DNA of 64,000 nt, taken from positions 128,095-192,094 of the forward strand of contig DINS01000021.1 in assembly GCA_002426015.1 (NCBI GenBank), written 5' to 3'. The stretch is from Flavobacteriaceae bacterium UBA5534. Its GTDB lineage: Bacteria; Bacteroidota; Bacteroidia; Flavobacteriales; Flavobacteriaceae. The number at the start of each line of letters is the position of its first letter. Position 1 is the first letter of the stretch. The position numbers and the translations under genes are program-made. Shown here in pieces: positions 34,730 through 42,823 of this stretch. The notes under the pieces are model-generated. The model had not been told where the DNA came from and did no database searches. It was given only the letters and a program-made list of their open reading frames with translations.

Positions 34730-35665
34730 ATGAAAGTCCTTCATCTAGATACTAATCATCAATTACTCATCAGCCAATTAAACGATTTAGGCTTTGTTAA
34801 TGACGAAGATTATACCTCATCAAAAGATGCCATCGAAAAGAAAATTCAAAATTACGATGGTATTATTATCAGAAGTCGATTTAGTATAGACAAAACATTT
34901 CTAGATGCGGCAACCAATTTAAAATTTATAGGACGCGTAGGTGCAGGATTAGAAAACATAGATTGCGATTATGCCACTAAAAAAGGTATAACACTCATTG
35001 CAGCTCCAGAAGGCAACAGAAATGCAGTAGGCGAACACGCTTTAGGAATGTTGCTGTCATTATTCAACAAACTCAATAAAGCAGATAGAGAAGTCAGAAA
35101 CGGACTTTGGCAACGTGAAGCCAATAGAGGTGTTGAGCTCGACGGTAAAACCATTGGTCTAATTGGTTATGGCAATATGGGAAAAGCCTTTGCAAAAAAA
35201 TTGCTTGGTTTTAATGTAGAAGTACTTTGTTATGATATAAAAGAATATGTTGGAGATAAAAATGCCAAACAAGTCACGCTTAAAGAACTGCAAGAACAAG
35301 CAGATGTTTTAAGCTTACACACACCACAAACACCTCAAACTGTAGGAATGATAAATACAGCGTTTATCAATCAATTCAAAAAATCATTTTGGTTTATTAA
35401 TACTGCTAGAGGCAAAAGCGTTATTACTAAAGATTTGGTTGCTGCATTACAATCAGGTAAAATATTAGGTGCTGGTTTAGATGTTTTGGAGTATGAAAAG
35501 TCATCGTTTGAAGATATGTTTTCATCTCAAATGCCTGAAGCATTTCAATACTTAATAAAAGCAGAAAATGTATTACTCACACCTCATGTTGCAGGTTGGA
35601 CTATTGAAAGCAAAGAAAAATTAGCACAAACTATTGTAGATAAAATAAAGGCTAAATTTTGTTAA
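34730..35665 (+). CDS. D-2-hydroxyacid dehydrogenase (phosphoglycerate dehydrogenase-like)
   Basis: The 311-residue NAD-dependent enzyme has GRVGAGLENIDCDYA, the Rossmann loop GLIGYGNMGKAFAKKL, the catalytic Arg in FINTARGKSVI, a Glu region near VLEYEKSSF, and the catalytic His in LLTPHVAGWTIESKEK. It lacks the C-terminal ACT domain of SerA, so it could be a short phosphoglycerate dehydrogenase or another 2-hydroxyacid dehydrogenase. It is translationally adjacent to the cupin gene. Confidence 0.88.
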   Translation: MKVLHLDTNHQLLISQLNDLGFVNDEDYTSSKDAIEKKIQNYDGIIIRSRFSIDKTFLDAATNLKFIGRVGAGLENIDCDYATKKGITLIAAPEGNRNAVGEHALGMLLSLFNKLNKADREVRNGLWQREANRGVELDGKTIGLIGYGNMGKAFAKKLLGFNVEVLCYDIKEYVGDKNAKQVTLKELQEQADVLSLHTPQTPQTVGMINTAFINQFKKSFWFINTARGKSVITKDLVAALQSGKILGAGLDVLEYEKSSFEDMFSSQMPEAFQYLIKAENVLLTPHVAGWTIESKEKLAQTIVDKIKAKFC

Positions 35666-35689
35666 CTTTATAACTATAAAACCAAAACA

Positions 35690-36145
35690 ATGCAATACAA
35701 AGCTAATACACCTGAAGATTATATAAATCAAGTTCCTGAAGAGCGCAAAGAAGCACTCAAAAAATTACGCAACATTATAAAAAAAAGCCTCCCAAAAGGT
35801 TTTGAAGAAGGCATACAATATGGCATGATTGGTTATTATGTGCCTCATAGTATTTATCCAGATGGCTATCATTGCACACCATCTGAACCATTACCATTTA
35901 TGAGTTTTGCGTCTCAAAAAAATTCAGTCAACTTATATCATAGTGGTATATATGCAGTCCCAAAAATTAACGAATGGTTTGTAAAAGAATATCCAAAACA
36001 CTGCAAACGCAAACTCGATATGGGAAAAAGCTGCATTCGTTTTAAAAATGTTGATGAAATCCCTTTAGATTTAATCGCTGAACTATGTACTAAAATGACA
36101 GTTGACGAATGGATTGCTGTCTATGAAAAAGCATTAAAAAAATAA
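35690..36145 (+). CDS. DUF1801 domain protein
   Basis: The 151-residue product matches DUF1801 (YdhG-like): TPEDYINQVPEERKEALKKLRNII at the start, GFEEGIQYGMIGYYVP, a conserved SFASQKNSVNLYHSG core, and KLDMGKSCIRFKNVDEIP. Some relatives are described as frataxin-like iron chaperones, but the function here is unproven. The downstream VOC gene follows after 5 bases. Confidence 0.85.
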   Translation: MQYKANTPEDYINQVPEERKEALKKLRNIIKKSLPKGFEEGIQYGMIGYYVPHSIYPDGYHCTPSEPLPFMSFASQKNSVNLYHSGIYAVPKINEWFVKEYPKHCKRKLDMGKSCIRFKNVDEIPLDLIAELCTKMTVDEWIAVYEKALKK

Positions 36146-36150
36146 TTGAA

Positions 36151-36537
36151 ATGAAAAAAAGAGTTACAGGAATTGGTGGATTATTCTTTAAAAGTAAAGA
36201 TCCAAAAGCATCTAAAGATTGGTATAAAAAACATCTGGGTTTTAACACCGACGATTATGGCTGCACTTTTTGGTGGAAAGACAAAGAAGGCAATGATTGT
36301 TCAACACAATGGAGTCCGTTTGCTGAAGACACTAAATATTATGACCCTTCAAAAAAAGACTTCATGTTTAACTATCGTGTAGAAAATTTGGTTGAATTAT
36401 TAGCAGCTTTAAAAGAAGAAGGTGTTACGATAGTTGGAAAAATGGAAGAATATGATTACGGAAAATTTGGTTGGATTTTAGATAATGATGGTAATAAAAT
36501 AGAACTTTGGGAGCCAGTTGATAGTGCCTTTCAGTAA
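36151..36537 (+). CDS. VOC (glyoxalase/bleomycin-resistance fold) family protein
   Basis: The 128-residue protein has paired beta-alpha-beta3 units: GIGGLFFKSKDPKASKDWYKKHLGF at the start and GKFGWILDNDGNKIELWEP at the end, with Glu in a metal-ligand position. The substrate is unknown. It is co-transcribed with the DUF1801 gene. Confidence 0.86.
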   Translation: MKKRVTGIGGLFFKSKDPKASKDWYKKHLGFNTDDYGCTFWWKDKEGNDCSTQWSPFAEDTKYYDPSKKDFMFNYRVENLVELLAALKEEGVTIVGKMEEYDYGKFGWILDNDGNKIELWEPVDSAFQ

Positions 36538-36726
36538 ACATATAGTGCTAAATTCAAGAAAATTAACAACGTTGTACTATACTATTGAAGAAATAAATTA
36601 TAGTTAGAGCGCTTAATGTTAATGGCACAGAAAAACATTCCAAAAACAAGAGTCTTGTAAAAAATAACATTATTAGGTCATCAGATTTTTTACTACCTTT
36701 AATCTTCTAACATTAAACCAATTATA

Positions 36727-37215
36727 ATGTCTGACGAAAAAAGTTTAGGCGACGATCTTAACGATATGTTAGGTGACGCCAAAGAAGGTGCAAAAAAAGC
36801 AGCCAAGAAAGCTGAAGAATTTGCCGATGAAGCTTCAGAAAAAGCCAAAGAATTTGCCAAAGAATCTAAAGAAAAAGCAAGAGAGTTTGCTCATGAAGCC
36901 AAAGAAACATTTGATGAAATTTCAAGTGATGGCAAAAACATAGCCATCATTGCACATTTAACCATAATAGGCTGGGTTATTGCATTAGTGATGAATAATG
37001 AAAAGAAAAATCAATTTGCTTCATTTTACATTAGACAGATGCTTGGCCTCATCATTATTGCTATTTTGTTGAGCTGGATTCCTTTTCTAGGTTGGGCTGT
37101 AGGTATTCTTTGCTTTGTGCTTTGGATCATGAGCCTTATCAGTGCCATGAATGGAGAACAAAAACCAATATTTTTATTAGGCGAACAGTTTCAAGACTGG
37201 TTCAAATCCTTATAA
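36727..37215 (+). CDS. DUF4870-like membrane protein with charged helical N-terminus
   Basis: The 162-residue protein has a highly charged Ala/Lys/Glu helix (about 1-72) built on 11-residue-like units (AKEFAKESKEKAREFAHEAK), reminiscent of LEA or apolipoprotein-type amphipathic repeats. Three hydrophobic segments follow (about 78-150, IAHLTIIGWVIALVM, LGLIIIAILLSWIPFLGW, ILCFVLWIMSLISAM) in the DUF4870 pattern. The helix may lie on a membrane surface. The function is unknown. It is transcribed alone. Confidence 0.72.
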   Translation: MSDEKSLGDDLNDMLGDAKEGAKKAAKKAEEFADEASEKAKEFAKESKEKAREFAHEAKETFDEISSDGKNIAIIAHLTIIGWVIALVMNNEKKNQFASFYIRQMLGLIIIAILLSWIPFLGWAVGILCFVLWIMSLISAMNGEQKPIFLLGEQFQDWFKSL

Positions 37216-37266
37216 TAAAATAAGACCATAATTAATAGTTATGGTTTTTATTTAAATTTTATCATC

Positions 37267-37302
37267 GTAATATTGCAATATTACATTTTAATTGTATATT
37301 TG
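37267..37302 (+). promoter_or_regulatory. arsR promoter with palindromic operator
   Basis: GTAATATTGCAATATTAC (37267-37284) is a perfect 18-bp palindrome. TTG inside it (37273-37275) lies 19 bp before TATATTTG (37295-37302), an exact -7 box, so the palindrome covers the -33 element. This is the expected layout for an ArsR-type autorepressor. Confidence 0.7.
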
Positions 37303-37311
37303 TACCTTAAT

Positions 37312-37644
37312 ATGACACTTATGGGAGCTTCAAAACTCGATATTTACACTCCAGAAATCAACGATATGGCAACAATTGCCAAAGTGTTTGCGCATCCTGC
37401 TCGTGTAGCTATTTTGCAATATATAAGTAAACAAGAAGGCTGCATTTGTAATGATATTGTAGATGAAATTGGCTTATCGCAACCTACAATTTCTCAACAT
37501 CTAAAAGTTATAAATGAAGCTGGCTTACTAAAAGGAAATTTTGTTGGTAAAAGCATTTGCTATTGCCTTAACATTAATCGTTTTCAAGAATTTCAAGAAT
37601 TATTTAACTCCTTTTTTAATAAAACAAAATCTAACTGCTGCTAG
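37312..37644 (+). CDS. arsR: ArsR/SmtB family transcriptional repressor
   Basis: The protein is about 110 residues, with a winged helix: VFAHPARVAILQYI, then EGCICNDIVDEIGLSQPTISQHLKVINEAGLL as the recognition helix region. CIC at the start of the DNA-binding helix matches the ELCVCDL metalloid site of ArsR, and a CC pair ends the protein. The frame opens at 37273, upstream of the promoter's start point, so ATG at 37312 (or 37321, MGASKL) is preferred; the mRNA then has almost no leader. It heads the ars operon and should derepress on arsenite or antimonite. A small palindrome (37643-37657) follows the stop. Confidence 0.88.
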   Translation: MTLMGASKLDIYTPEINDMATIAKVFAHPARVAILQYISKQEGCICNDIVDEIGLSQPTISQHLKVINEAGLLKGNFVGKSICYCLNINRFQEFQELFNSFFNKTKSNCC

Positions 37645-37660
37645 CCGATAATCGGCTTTT
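37643..37660 (+). promoter_or_regulatory. Hairpin between arsR and the next gene
   Basis: AGCCGAT and ATCGGCT with almost no loop are followed by four T residues. It could weakly terminate or stabilise the arsR transcript and so lower expression of downstream genes relative to arsR. Confidence 0.4.
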
Positions 37661-37704
37661 GGCAGTTCACTCAACAGTAAAACAAAGAATTAACTCAAGT
37701 AATT

Positions 37705-38202
37705 ATGAAAACACAAGAATTATTTAATATACTAGAACAAAATCAAGACAAATCACTTCTTTTTGAATATGCACCTAAACAATTAGTAGGTGCCAACTAT
37801 CATATTACAGAAGTAAAACACCTATCAATCGATTCGGTTGATTGTGGTGCTCAAACAGATGCTTGGAAAGAGACCATTATTCAGCTTTGGGAAAGCCCTT
37901 TAGAGCGTGGAAAAACAGAATACATGACTATTTACAAAGCTTTAGGAATCCTGAAAAAAGTAGGCAAAATGAAACCTTATGTTTTAGATGCTGAAGTTAA
38001 ATTTGAATATAGTAACGCAACATTTCATACTGCTCAACTATTTGTTAACGATTACGAAATACAAAGCAATAATTTAATACTTAAGTTAGCTGTTGAAAAA
38101 ACCGATTGCAAAGCAAAAACAATTTGCGGTGTTGTAGATACGATTAAAGAAATGGTTAAAAGCGAAGAGCCTTGCTGTTCGCCAGAAGGTAATTGTTGCT
38201 AA
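37705..38202 (+). CDS. DUF6428 family ars-operon protein
   Basis: The 165-residue cytosolic protein belongs to DUF6428, a family I know chiefly from ars loci of Flavobacteria. It begins with LFNILEQNQDKSLLFEYAPKQLVGANYHITE-type sequence, has a single Cys in SVDCGAQTDAW, further Cys in DCKAKTICG, and ends with PCCSPEGNCC, a four-cysteine tail suited to binding arsenite. The function is unproven; metalloid binding or delivery is inference. It lies 4 bases before the acetyltransferase-reductase gene. Confidence 0.82.
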   Translation: MKTQELFNILEQNQDKSLLFEYAPKQLVGANYHITEVKHLSIDSVDCGAQTDAWKETIIQLWESPLERGKTEYMTIYKALGILKKVGKMKPYVLDAEVKFEYSNATFHTAQLFVNDYEIQSNNLILKLAVEKTDCKAKTICGVVDTIKEMVKSEEPCCSPEGNCC

Positions 38203-38206
38203 ACAA

Positions 38207-39118
38207 ATGAGTATTACAATAAGACCATTAGTAAAAAACGATTGGAATTCGGTTTCAAAAATCTATGCCGAAGGTTTAGCCACTGGGATTGCCTCTTTTG
38301 AAACCGAAATTCCTGATTGGGAAGAATGGAATTCAAAGTATATTGAGTCTTGCCGAATTATAGCAGAAAAAAATAATCAGGTTGCAGGCTTTGCAGTTTT
38401 ATCATTGGTTTCAAAACGTGACGTTTATAAAGGTGTTGCTGAAGTTACTTTATATATTGGTAAAGATTTTAGAGGTCAGCATATTGGTGAAATGCTACTC
38501 AACGCTCTCATTACAGAAAGTGAAAACAATGGATTTTGGACTTTAAATGCAGCCATTTTTTCTGAAAATATTGCAAGCATTAACTTGCACAAAAAATGTG
38601 GTTTTAGGATTGTTGGTATTAGAGAAAAATTAGGACAACGTCATGGCAATTGGCATGACAATTATTTATTAGAAAAACGAAGTAAAAAAATTGGAATTGA
38701 TATGAAAAATATATTAGTACTTTGCACAGGAAACTCATGTAGAAGCCAAATGGCTCATGGTTATTTAAACAAATTAGCAAAAGGAAAAGCTACTATTTAT
38801 AGTGCAGGCATTGAAACTCATGGGTTAAACCCTGGTGCTGTTTCAATAATGAAAGAAGATGGGATAGATATCTCTAATCACACCTCAAATCATGTTGATG
38901 AGTATGCAGATGTTAATTTTGATTACATTATAACCGTTTGCGACCATGCCAATGAGAACTGTCCTTTTATTCCAAGTAAAAATGCCATAAGATTACATCA
39001 CAACTTTTTTGACCCTTCAAAGGTTGTTGGAACTGATGACGAAAAGCATGCTGCTTTTTTAAAAGCCAGAAATGAAATTAAAGCGTATTGTGAAGAGTTT
39101 GTAAGAAGTATTTACTAG
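38207..39118 (+). CDS. Fusion of ArsN1-type N-acetyltransferase and ArsC-type arsenate reductase
   Basis: One uninterrupted 303-residue frame joins two enzymes. Residues 1-165 are a GNAT of the ArsN1/phosphinothricin-acetyltransferase type (IYAEGLATGIASFETEIP, acetyl-CoA loop FRGQHIGEMLL, NLHKKCGFRIVG, end RSKKIGID); ArsN1 acetylates arsinothricin. Residues 166-303 are a low-molecular-weight-phosphatase-fold arsenate reductase (MKNILVLCTGNSCRSQMAHGY with the P-loop Cys, later Cys in VCDHANENCPF, metal-site-like FFDPSKVVGTDDE). The ArsC part has its own Met (38702), so separate initiation is possible. The frame reads straight through the place where a stop codon would separate the genes. No arsenite efflux gene follows. 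Confidence 0.88.
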   Translation: MSITIRPLVKNDWNSVSKIYAEGLATGIASFETEIPDWEEWNSKYIESCRIIAEKNNQVAGFAVLSLVSKRDVYKGVAEVTLYIGKDFRGQHIGEMLLNALITESENNGFWTLNAAIFSENIASINLHKKCGFRIVGIREKLGQRHGNWHDNYLLEKRSKKIGIDMKNILVLCTGNSCRSQMAHGYLNKLAKGKATIYSAGIETHGLNPGAVSIMKEDGIDISNHTSNHVDEYADVNFDYIITVCDHANENCPFIPSKNAIRLHHNFFDPSKVVGTDDEKHAAFLKARNEIKAYCEEFVRSIY

Positions 39119-40950
39119 TCTAAATTCTCACCATTTTCAGAAAACTTGCGTTCCATTTCTGCTTGAAACTCTTCTAGTACAGGTTTTACTGTACTCTCCG
39201 GTAAGTCAGCAATGCGTATGTACATCAATCCATCAACCGCATTATTGAATAATGGGTCTACATTAAAAGCAACCACTTTGGCGTTTTGTTTGATGTATTT
39301 TTTTATCAGTACTGGTAAACGTAAAGTACCTGGCTCGAGTTCGTCAATGATTTTATCAAACTTCATCAAGTCGGCTTCAGTCTCATCAAACACAAAATCC
39401 TTATCAGCATCTTTAAGCTTTACCTTAAATTCCTTCTTTGGGTGTACATATTGTGCAATATAGGGATCGTAATAATTGGATTTCATAAACTCAATCATCA
39501 AGGATTTTGAAAAATTGGTAAACTTATCGCTAATGGTTACACCACCTATCAAATATTTATGCTCTGGATAACGCAGTGTGGTATGAACGATTCCTTTCCA
39601 GAGCAAAAATAACGGCATTGGTTTTTGTTGGTATTCGCTAATGATGAAAGCACGACCCATTTCTATTGATTCGCTCATCATTTTATATAATTCGGGCTCA
39701 AAACGGAACAAATCCTGAAGGTAAAACCCATCAATGCCATATTGTGCAAATATTTTAGAGCCAAGCCCCATTCGGTAAGCTCCCGCTAACATACTGGTAT
39801 CTTTATCCCATAAAAACATATGATGGTAATAGTTGTCAAACGGATCTAAATCAATCGCTTCATTGGTACCTTCACCTACTTCTCTAAAGGTGATTTCGCG
39901 AAGTCTTCCAATTTCTCTCATGATATTCGGAATGGCCTTCGCATTGGTCAAAAACACTTCATAGTTTTTGCTTTCCAAAAGCCTTGCATCGCTATCACGT
40001 AATGCCTGAACTTCCTTTTTCATCGCTTCGACACTTACTGGAGTCACTATATTTTTAACAGGCTTTGGTACTTTTAAGGTCGAAGAAATATTGGTCAATA
40101 AATTTTCTCCTTTATCGTCAAAAGTGTTTGCCAGCATATAGGTTTTCTTACGTAAAAACTCGGAGAACTCTTGAAGTGTTGTATGCTCTTTTTGATCATT
40201 GACTGAAATTGGCCGACCAACTCTTACCTTTATGGTCCTTCTTTTTTGTGTCAACAATTCCGAGGGTAATTTGGCAGTTCTAAACGTATCACTGATTTTT
40301 GATAGTTTATAGAACAGCTTACTGTTTTTTGCATGGAAATAAATAGGTACCACAGGAACTTCGGCCTTTTGAATCAATTTCATGGCTGCTTCTTCCCAAG
40401 GTTTATCAATTACCAATTTGCCATCGCGATAAGTTGATACTTCTCCTGCTGGGAAAACACCAAGTGGATGACCTTCTCTTAAATGTAAAATGGCATTCTT
40501 AAAACCTGTGATACTAGATTTGGCATCTTTATGATCTTCAAATGGATTGACAGGCATAATATAAGGCTTTAAAGGCTCGATGCGATGAAGCAAAAAATTA
40601 GCGATGATTTTAAAATCTTCACGTTGTTCCAGCATCAACTTTAACAGTAAAATACCATCGATGCCGCCTAACGGATGATTGGACACTGTAATGTACGCAC
40701 CTTCTTTGGGCAAACGTTTGAGGTCTTCTTCTGGAATTTCAAATTTTATTTGAAACTCATCCAAAATACCGTCCAAAAACTCAATATTCGAAAGGTGTTT
40801 GTTACGATTGTATATCTTATTGAGCGTCGATATCTTAAGCACTTTCATAAGTATCCAACCACAAAATGTTCCAAAAACACCATACTTATCAGCATTGATG
40901 GCTTTGGCAACTTCTTTGGCTGTAACTAGTCCTGTATCTTGCTTGGTCAT
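39115..40950 (-). CDS. Bifunctional acyltransferase, PlsC-like plus GNAT/hemolysin-like (OlsF-type)
   Basis: The 611-residue protein has an N-terminal lysophospholipid acyltransferase domain (about 75-290) with SNHPLGGIDG (the HxxxxD catalytic pair near residue 92) and VFPAGEVS. The C-terminal GNAT-like N-acyltransferase domain (about 320-600) has AYRMGLGSKIF, EMGRAFI and KYLIGGVTIS. This architecture matches OlsF, which makes ornithine lipid by N-acylating and then O-acylating an amino acid; related enzymes make glycine lipids in Bacteroidota. The amino-acid substrate cannot be read from sequence. It lies downstream of the aspartate kinase gene on the minus strand (21-base gap) and converges with the ars operon (4-base overlap of ends). 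Confidence 0.86.
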   Translation of the reverse strand: MTKQDTGLVTAKEVAKAINADKYGVFGTFCGWILMKVLKISTLNKIYNRNKHLSNIEFLDGILDEFQIKFEIPEEDLKRLPKEGAYITVSNHPLGGIDGILLLKLMLEQREDFKIIANFLLHRIEPLKPYIMPVNPFEDHKDAKSSITGFKNAILHLREGHPLGVFPAGEVSTYRDGKLVIDKPWEEAAMKLIQKAEVPVVPIYFHAKNSKLFYKLSKISDTFRTAKLPSELLTQKRRTIKVRVGRPISVNDQKEHTTLQEFSEFLRKKTYMLANTFDDKGENLLTNISSTLKVPKPVKNIVTPVSVEAMKKEVQALRDSDARLLESKNYEVFLTNAKAIPNIMREIGRLREITFREVGEGTNEAIDLDPFDNYYHHMFLWDKDTSMLAGAYRMGLGSKIFAQYGIDGFYLQDLFRFEPELYKMMSESIEMGRAFIISEYQQKPMPLFLLWKGIVHTTLRYPEHKYLIGGVTISDKFTNFSKSLMIEFMKSNYYDPYIAQYVHPKKEFKVKLKDADKDFVFDETEADLMKFDKIIDELEPGTLRLPVLIKKYIKQNAKVVAFNVDPLFNNAVDGLMYIRIADLPESTVKPVLEEFQAEMERKFSENGENLD

Positions 40951-40971
40951 ATTGGCAAATGTAGTAAAATG

Positions 40972-42222
40972 TTAGTTAGTAACCATTTGAACTGTTTCCT
41001 GCGTTAACTGCTTTAATAACACCTCTTTATCCTTTTCCAATTGCGCAATGGCTTCTAAATTGTAATGCCTAATAGTATATAAAGAAACGTTTTCGTGGCA
41101 AGTTACTTTATATTTTGCTTTTAAATGCTGAAGTAATGCGTCGAGATTGTTATATATATTATCAACACAAACCGAAAAACTAATCGCAGAATTTTGAATG
41201 ACATCTACTTTCATTTTGTATAAGTGCAATAATTTGAAAATCTCACTGATGCTTTCTTCTACAATGTATGAAAAATCTAATGATGAGAGTGATATTAGCA
41301 CTTGGTTTTTCTTAACAATAAAACATGGAATGTCTGGTTCAATCCCAATTCCTTTCCCTACCATTGTTCCCTTGTTTTGGGGATTTAAAAACGATTTAAC
41401 AAATAAGGGAATTTCCTTTCCCTGTAATGGCTGTAACGTTTTTGGATGTATGACTGATGCGCCATAAAACGCTAACTCGATGGCTTCTCGATACGAAATT
41501 TTGTTCAGCAATTGTGCGTTTTCAAAATAACGAGGATCAGCATTGAGCACACCTGGTACGTCTTTCCAGATGGTAACGCTCTCTGCATTCAAACAATAGG
41601 CAAAAATTGCAGCTGTATAATCACTCCCTTCTCTGCCCAATGTGGTCATGAAATTGTTTTCATCACTCCCAATAAACCCTTGCGTTATGTTTAATTTGGT
41701 TTTATCAAATTTTGAAGATATTTGATATTGTGTAATGTCCCAATTGACATTAGCCCTTCTGTAATAATTGTCCGTTTTAATAAATTCCCTTACATCGAGC
41801 CACTTATTACTCAAGCCTATTTCGTTCAAATATTCGCTGATGATTGTTGTAGAAACTAGTTCGCCATAACCTATGGCTTGATCATAAACAAAATTATAAT
41901 CAGGTGATTTGTTTCTGTCAAAAAAGCTTCTCAATTCATCAAATAATGATGCTATTTTTTTAAAAATGGGATGTTTCTCGTTTTCAAATAGGTCCAATAA
42001 AATTGCGTTGTGATATTTTTTAACATCTTGAAGTGAACTTTGCAATTCACTTTTGTTATTGAAGTAGTTATTGATAACCATTTCAATGGCGTTGGTGGTT
42101 TTTCCCATTGCGGAAACCACAATCAATGTATTGTTGTAGCCTACGCTTTTTAAAACACTAGCTAGATTTTTTACGCCTTTGGCATCTTTTACCGATGCGC
42201 CTCCAAATTTGAATACTTGCAT
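40972..42222 (-). CDS. lysC: Aspartate kinase
   Basis: The 416-residue monofunctional enzyme catalyses the first step of the aspartate pathway (Lys, Thr, Met, DAP). It starts with VFKFGGASVKDAKG (nucleotide-binding KFGG), has TLGREGSDYTAAIFA and TIWKDVPGVLNADPR in the substrate region, and a C-terminal regulatory region (about 300-400) expected to form ACT domains. The spacing to the GNAT gene is 1 base and to the OlsF-like gene 21 bases, so the three minus-strand genes form one operon. Confidence 0.92.
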   Translation of the reverse strand: MQVFKFGGASVKDAKGVKNLASVLKSVGYNNTLIVVSAMGKTTNAIEMVINNYFNNKSELQSSLQDVKKYHNAILLDLFENEKHPIFKKIASLFDELRSFFDRNKSPDYNFVYDQAIGYGELVSTTIISEYLNEIGLSNKWLDVREFIKTDNYYRRANVNWDITQYQISSKFDKTKLNITQGFIGSDENNFMTTLGREGSDYTAAIFAYCLNAESVTIWKDVPGVLNADPRYFENAQLLNKISYREAIELAFYGASVIHPKTLQPLQGKEIPLFVKSFLNPQNKGTMVGKGIGIEPDIPCFIVKKNQVLISLSSLDFSYIVEESISEIFKLLHLYKMKVDVIQNSAISFSVCVDNIYNNLDALLQHLKAKYKVTCHENVSLYTIRHYNLEAIAQLEKDKEVLLKQLTQETVQMVTN

Positions 42223-42223
42223 T

Positions 42224-42703
42224 CTATAATTTTGAAATATAATTTTTGATTCCTTCTTCGTTCAGATGAACAACATCCCAATCGCGTTTGACATCTGCAC
42301 CTTTTTTTTCATAAAATGTGATAGCTGGCTCGTTCCAGTCCAACACTTCCCAACTGACACGTTTAACTCCCTTTTCATGACCAAATTTGATCACCTCATC
42401 CAACAATGCTGTTCCTAACCCTGTGCCTCTCATGGCCTGGCTAACGACCAAATCTTCAAGATGCAACACCTTTCCTTTCCATGTCGAATAGCGGTTATAA
42501 ACCAAAGCAATGCCTTCTATTTCAGTACCCACTTCGGCAACAAAACACTGAAATTCTGGATTGCTTCCAAAACCATCTTTTTTAAGCTCCTCAACAGTAA
42601 CCTCAACAGCATTTGGCTCTTTTTCAAAAATGGCGAGTTCGGTAATAAGTTCCAAAACTCTTGACATATCATTTTCAGTTGCTTTTCGTATTGTAAAATC
42701 CAT
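42224..42703 (-). CDS. GNAT family N-acetyltransferase (diamine acetyltransferase-like)
   Basis: The 159-residue enzyme has IRKATENDMSRVLELITELA at the start, LHLEDLVVSQAMRGTGLGTALLDEVIKFG with the acetyl-CoA loop, and WEVLDWNEPAITFYEKKGADV, the pattern of spermidine/spermine-type acetyltransferases. The substrate is not certain. It is first in the minus operon with lysC and the OlsF-like gene. Confidence 0.87.
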   Translation of the reverse strand: MDFTIRKATENDMSRVLELITELAIFEKEPNAVEVTVEELKKDGFGSNPEFQCFVAEVGTEIEGIALVYNRYSTWKGKVLHLEDLVVSQAMRGTGLGTALLDEVIKFGHEKGVKRVSWEVLDWNEPAITFYEKKGADVKRDWDVVHLNEEGIKNYISKL

Positions 42704-42793
42704 GAGTTTTTAATAAAGGGTAAATATAATGCAAACTTGAATATTTTAGGTCATTAAACTTTTCCGAAAACGATGTAGTTTGCTAAAAAATAC

Positions 42794-42801
42794 GATATTT
42801 G
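42794..42801 (+). promoter_or_regulatory. -7-like promoter box of fbp
   Basis: GATATTTG matches TAnnTTTG in seven of eight positions and lies 22 bases before the fbp ATG. It is the same variant as at the phosphate transporter promoter. Confidence 0.5.
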
Positions 42802-42823
42802 CAGAAACAAACCAGAAGCTTCT

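Noticed and set aside
38699..38704. Frameshift or missed stop between the GNAT and ArsC halves
   Set aside because: The frame is continuous and both halves keep intact motifs, so it is reported as a fusion; sequencing error remains a check listed in the findings.
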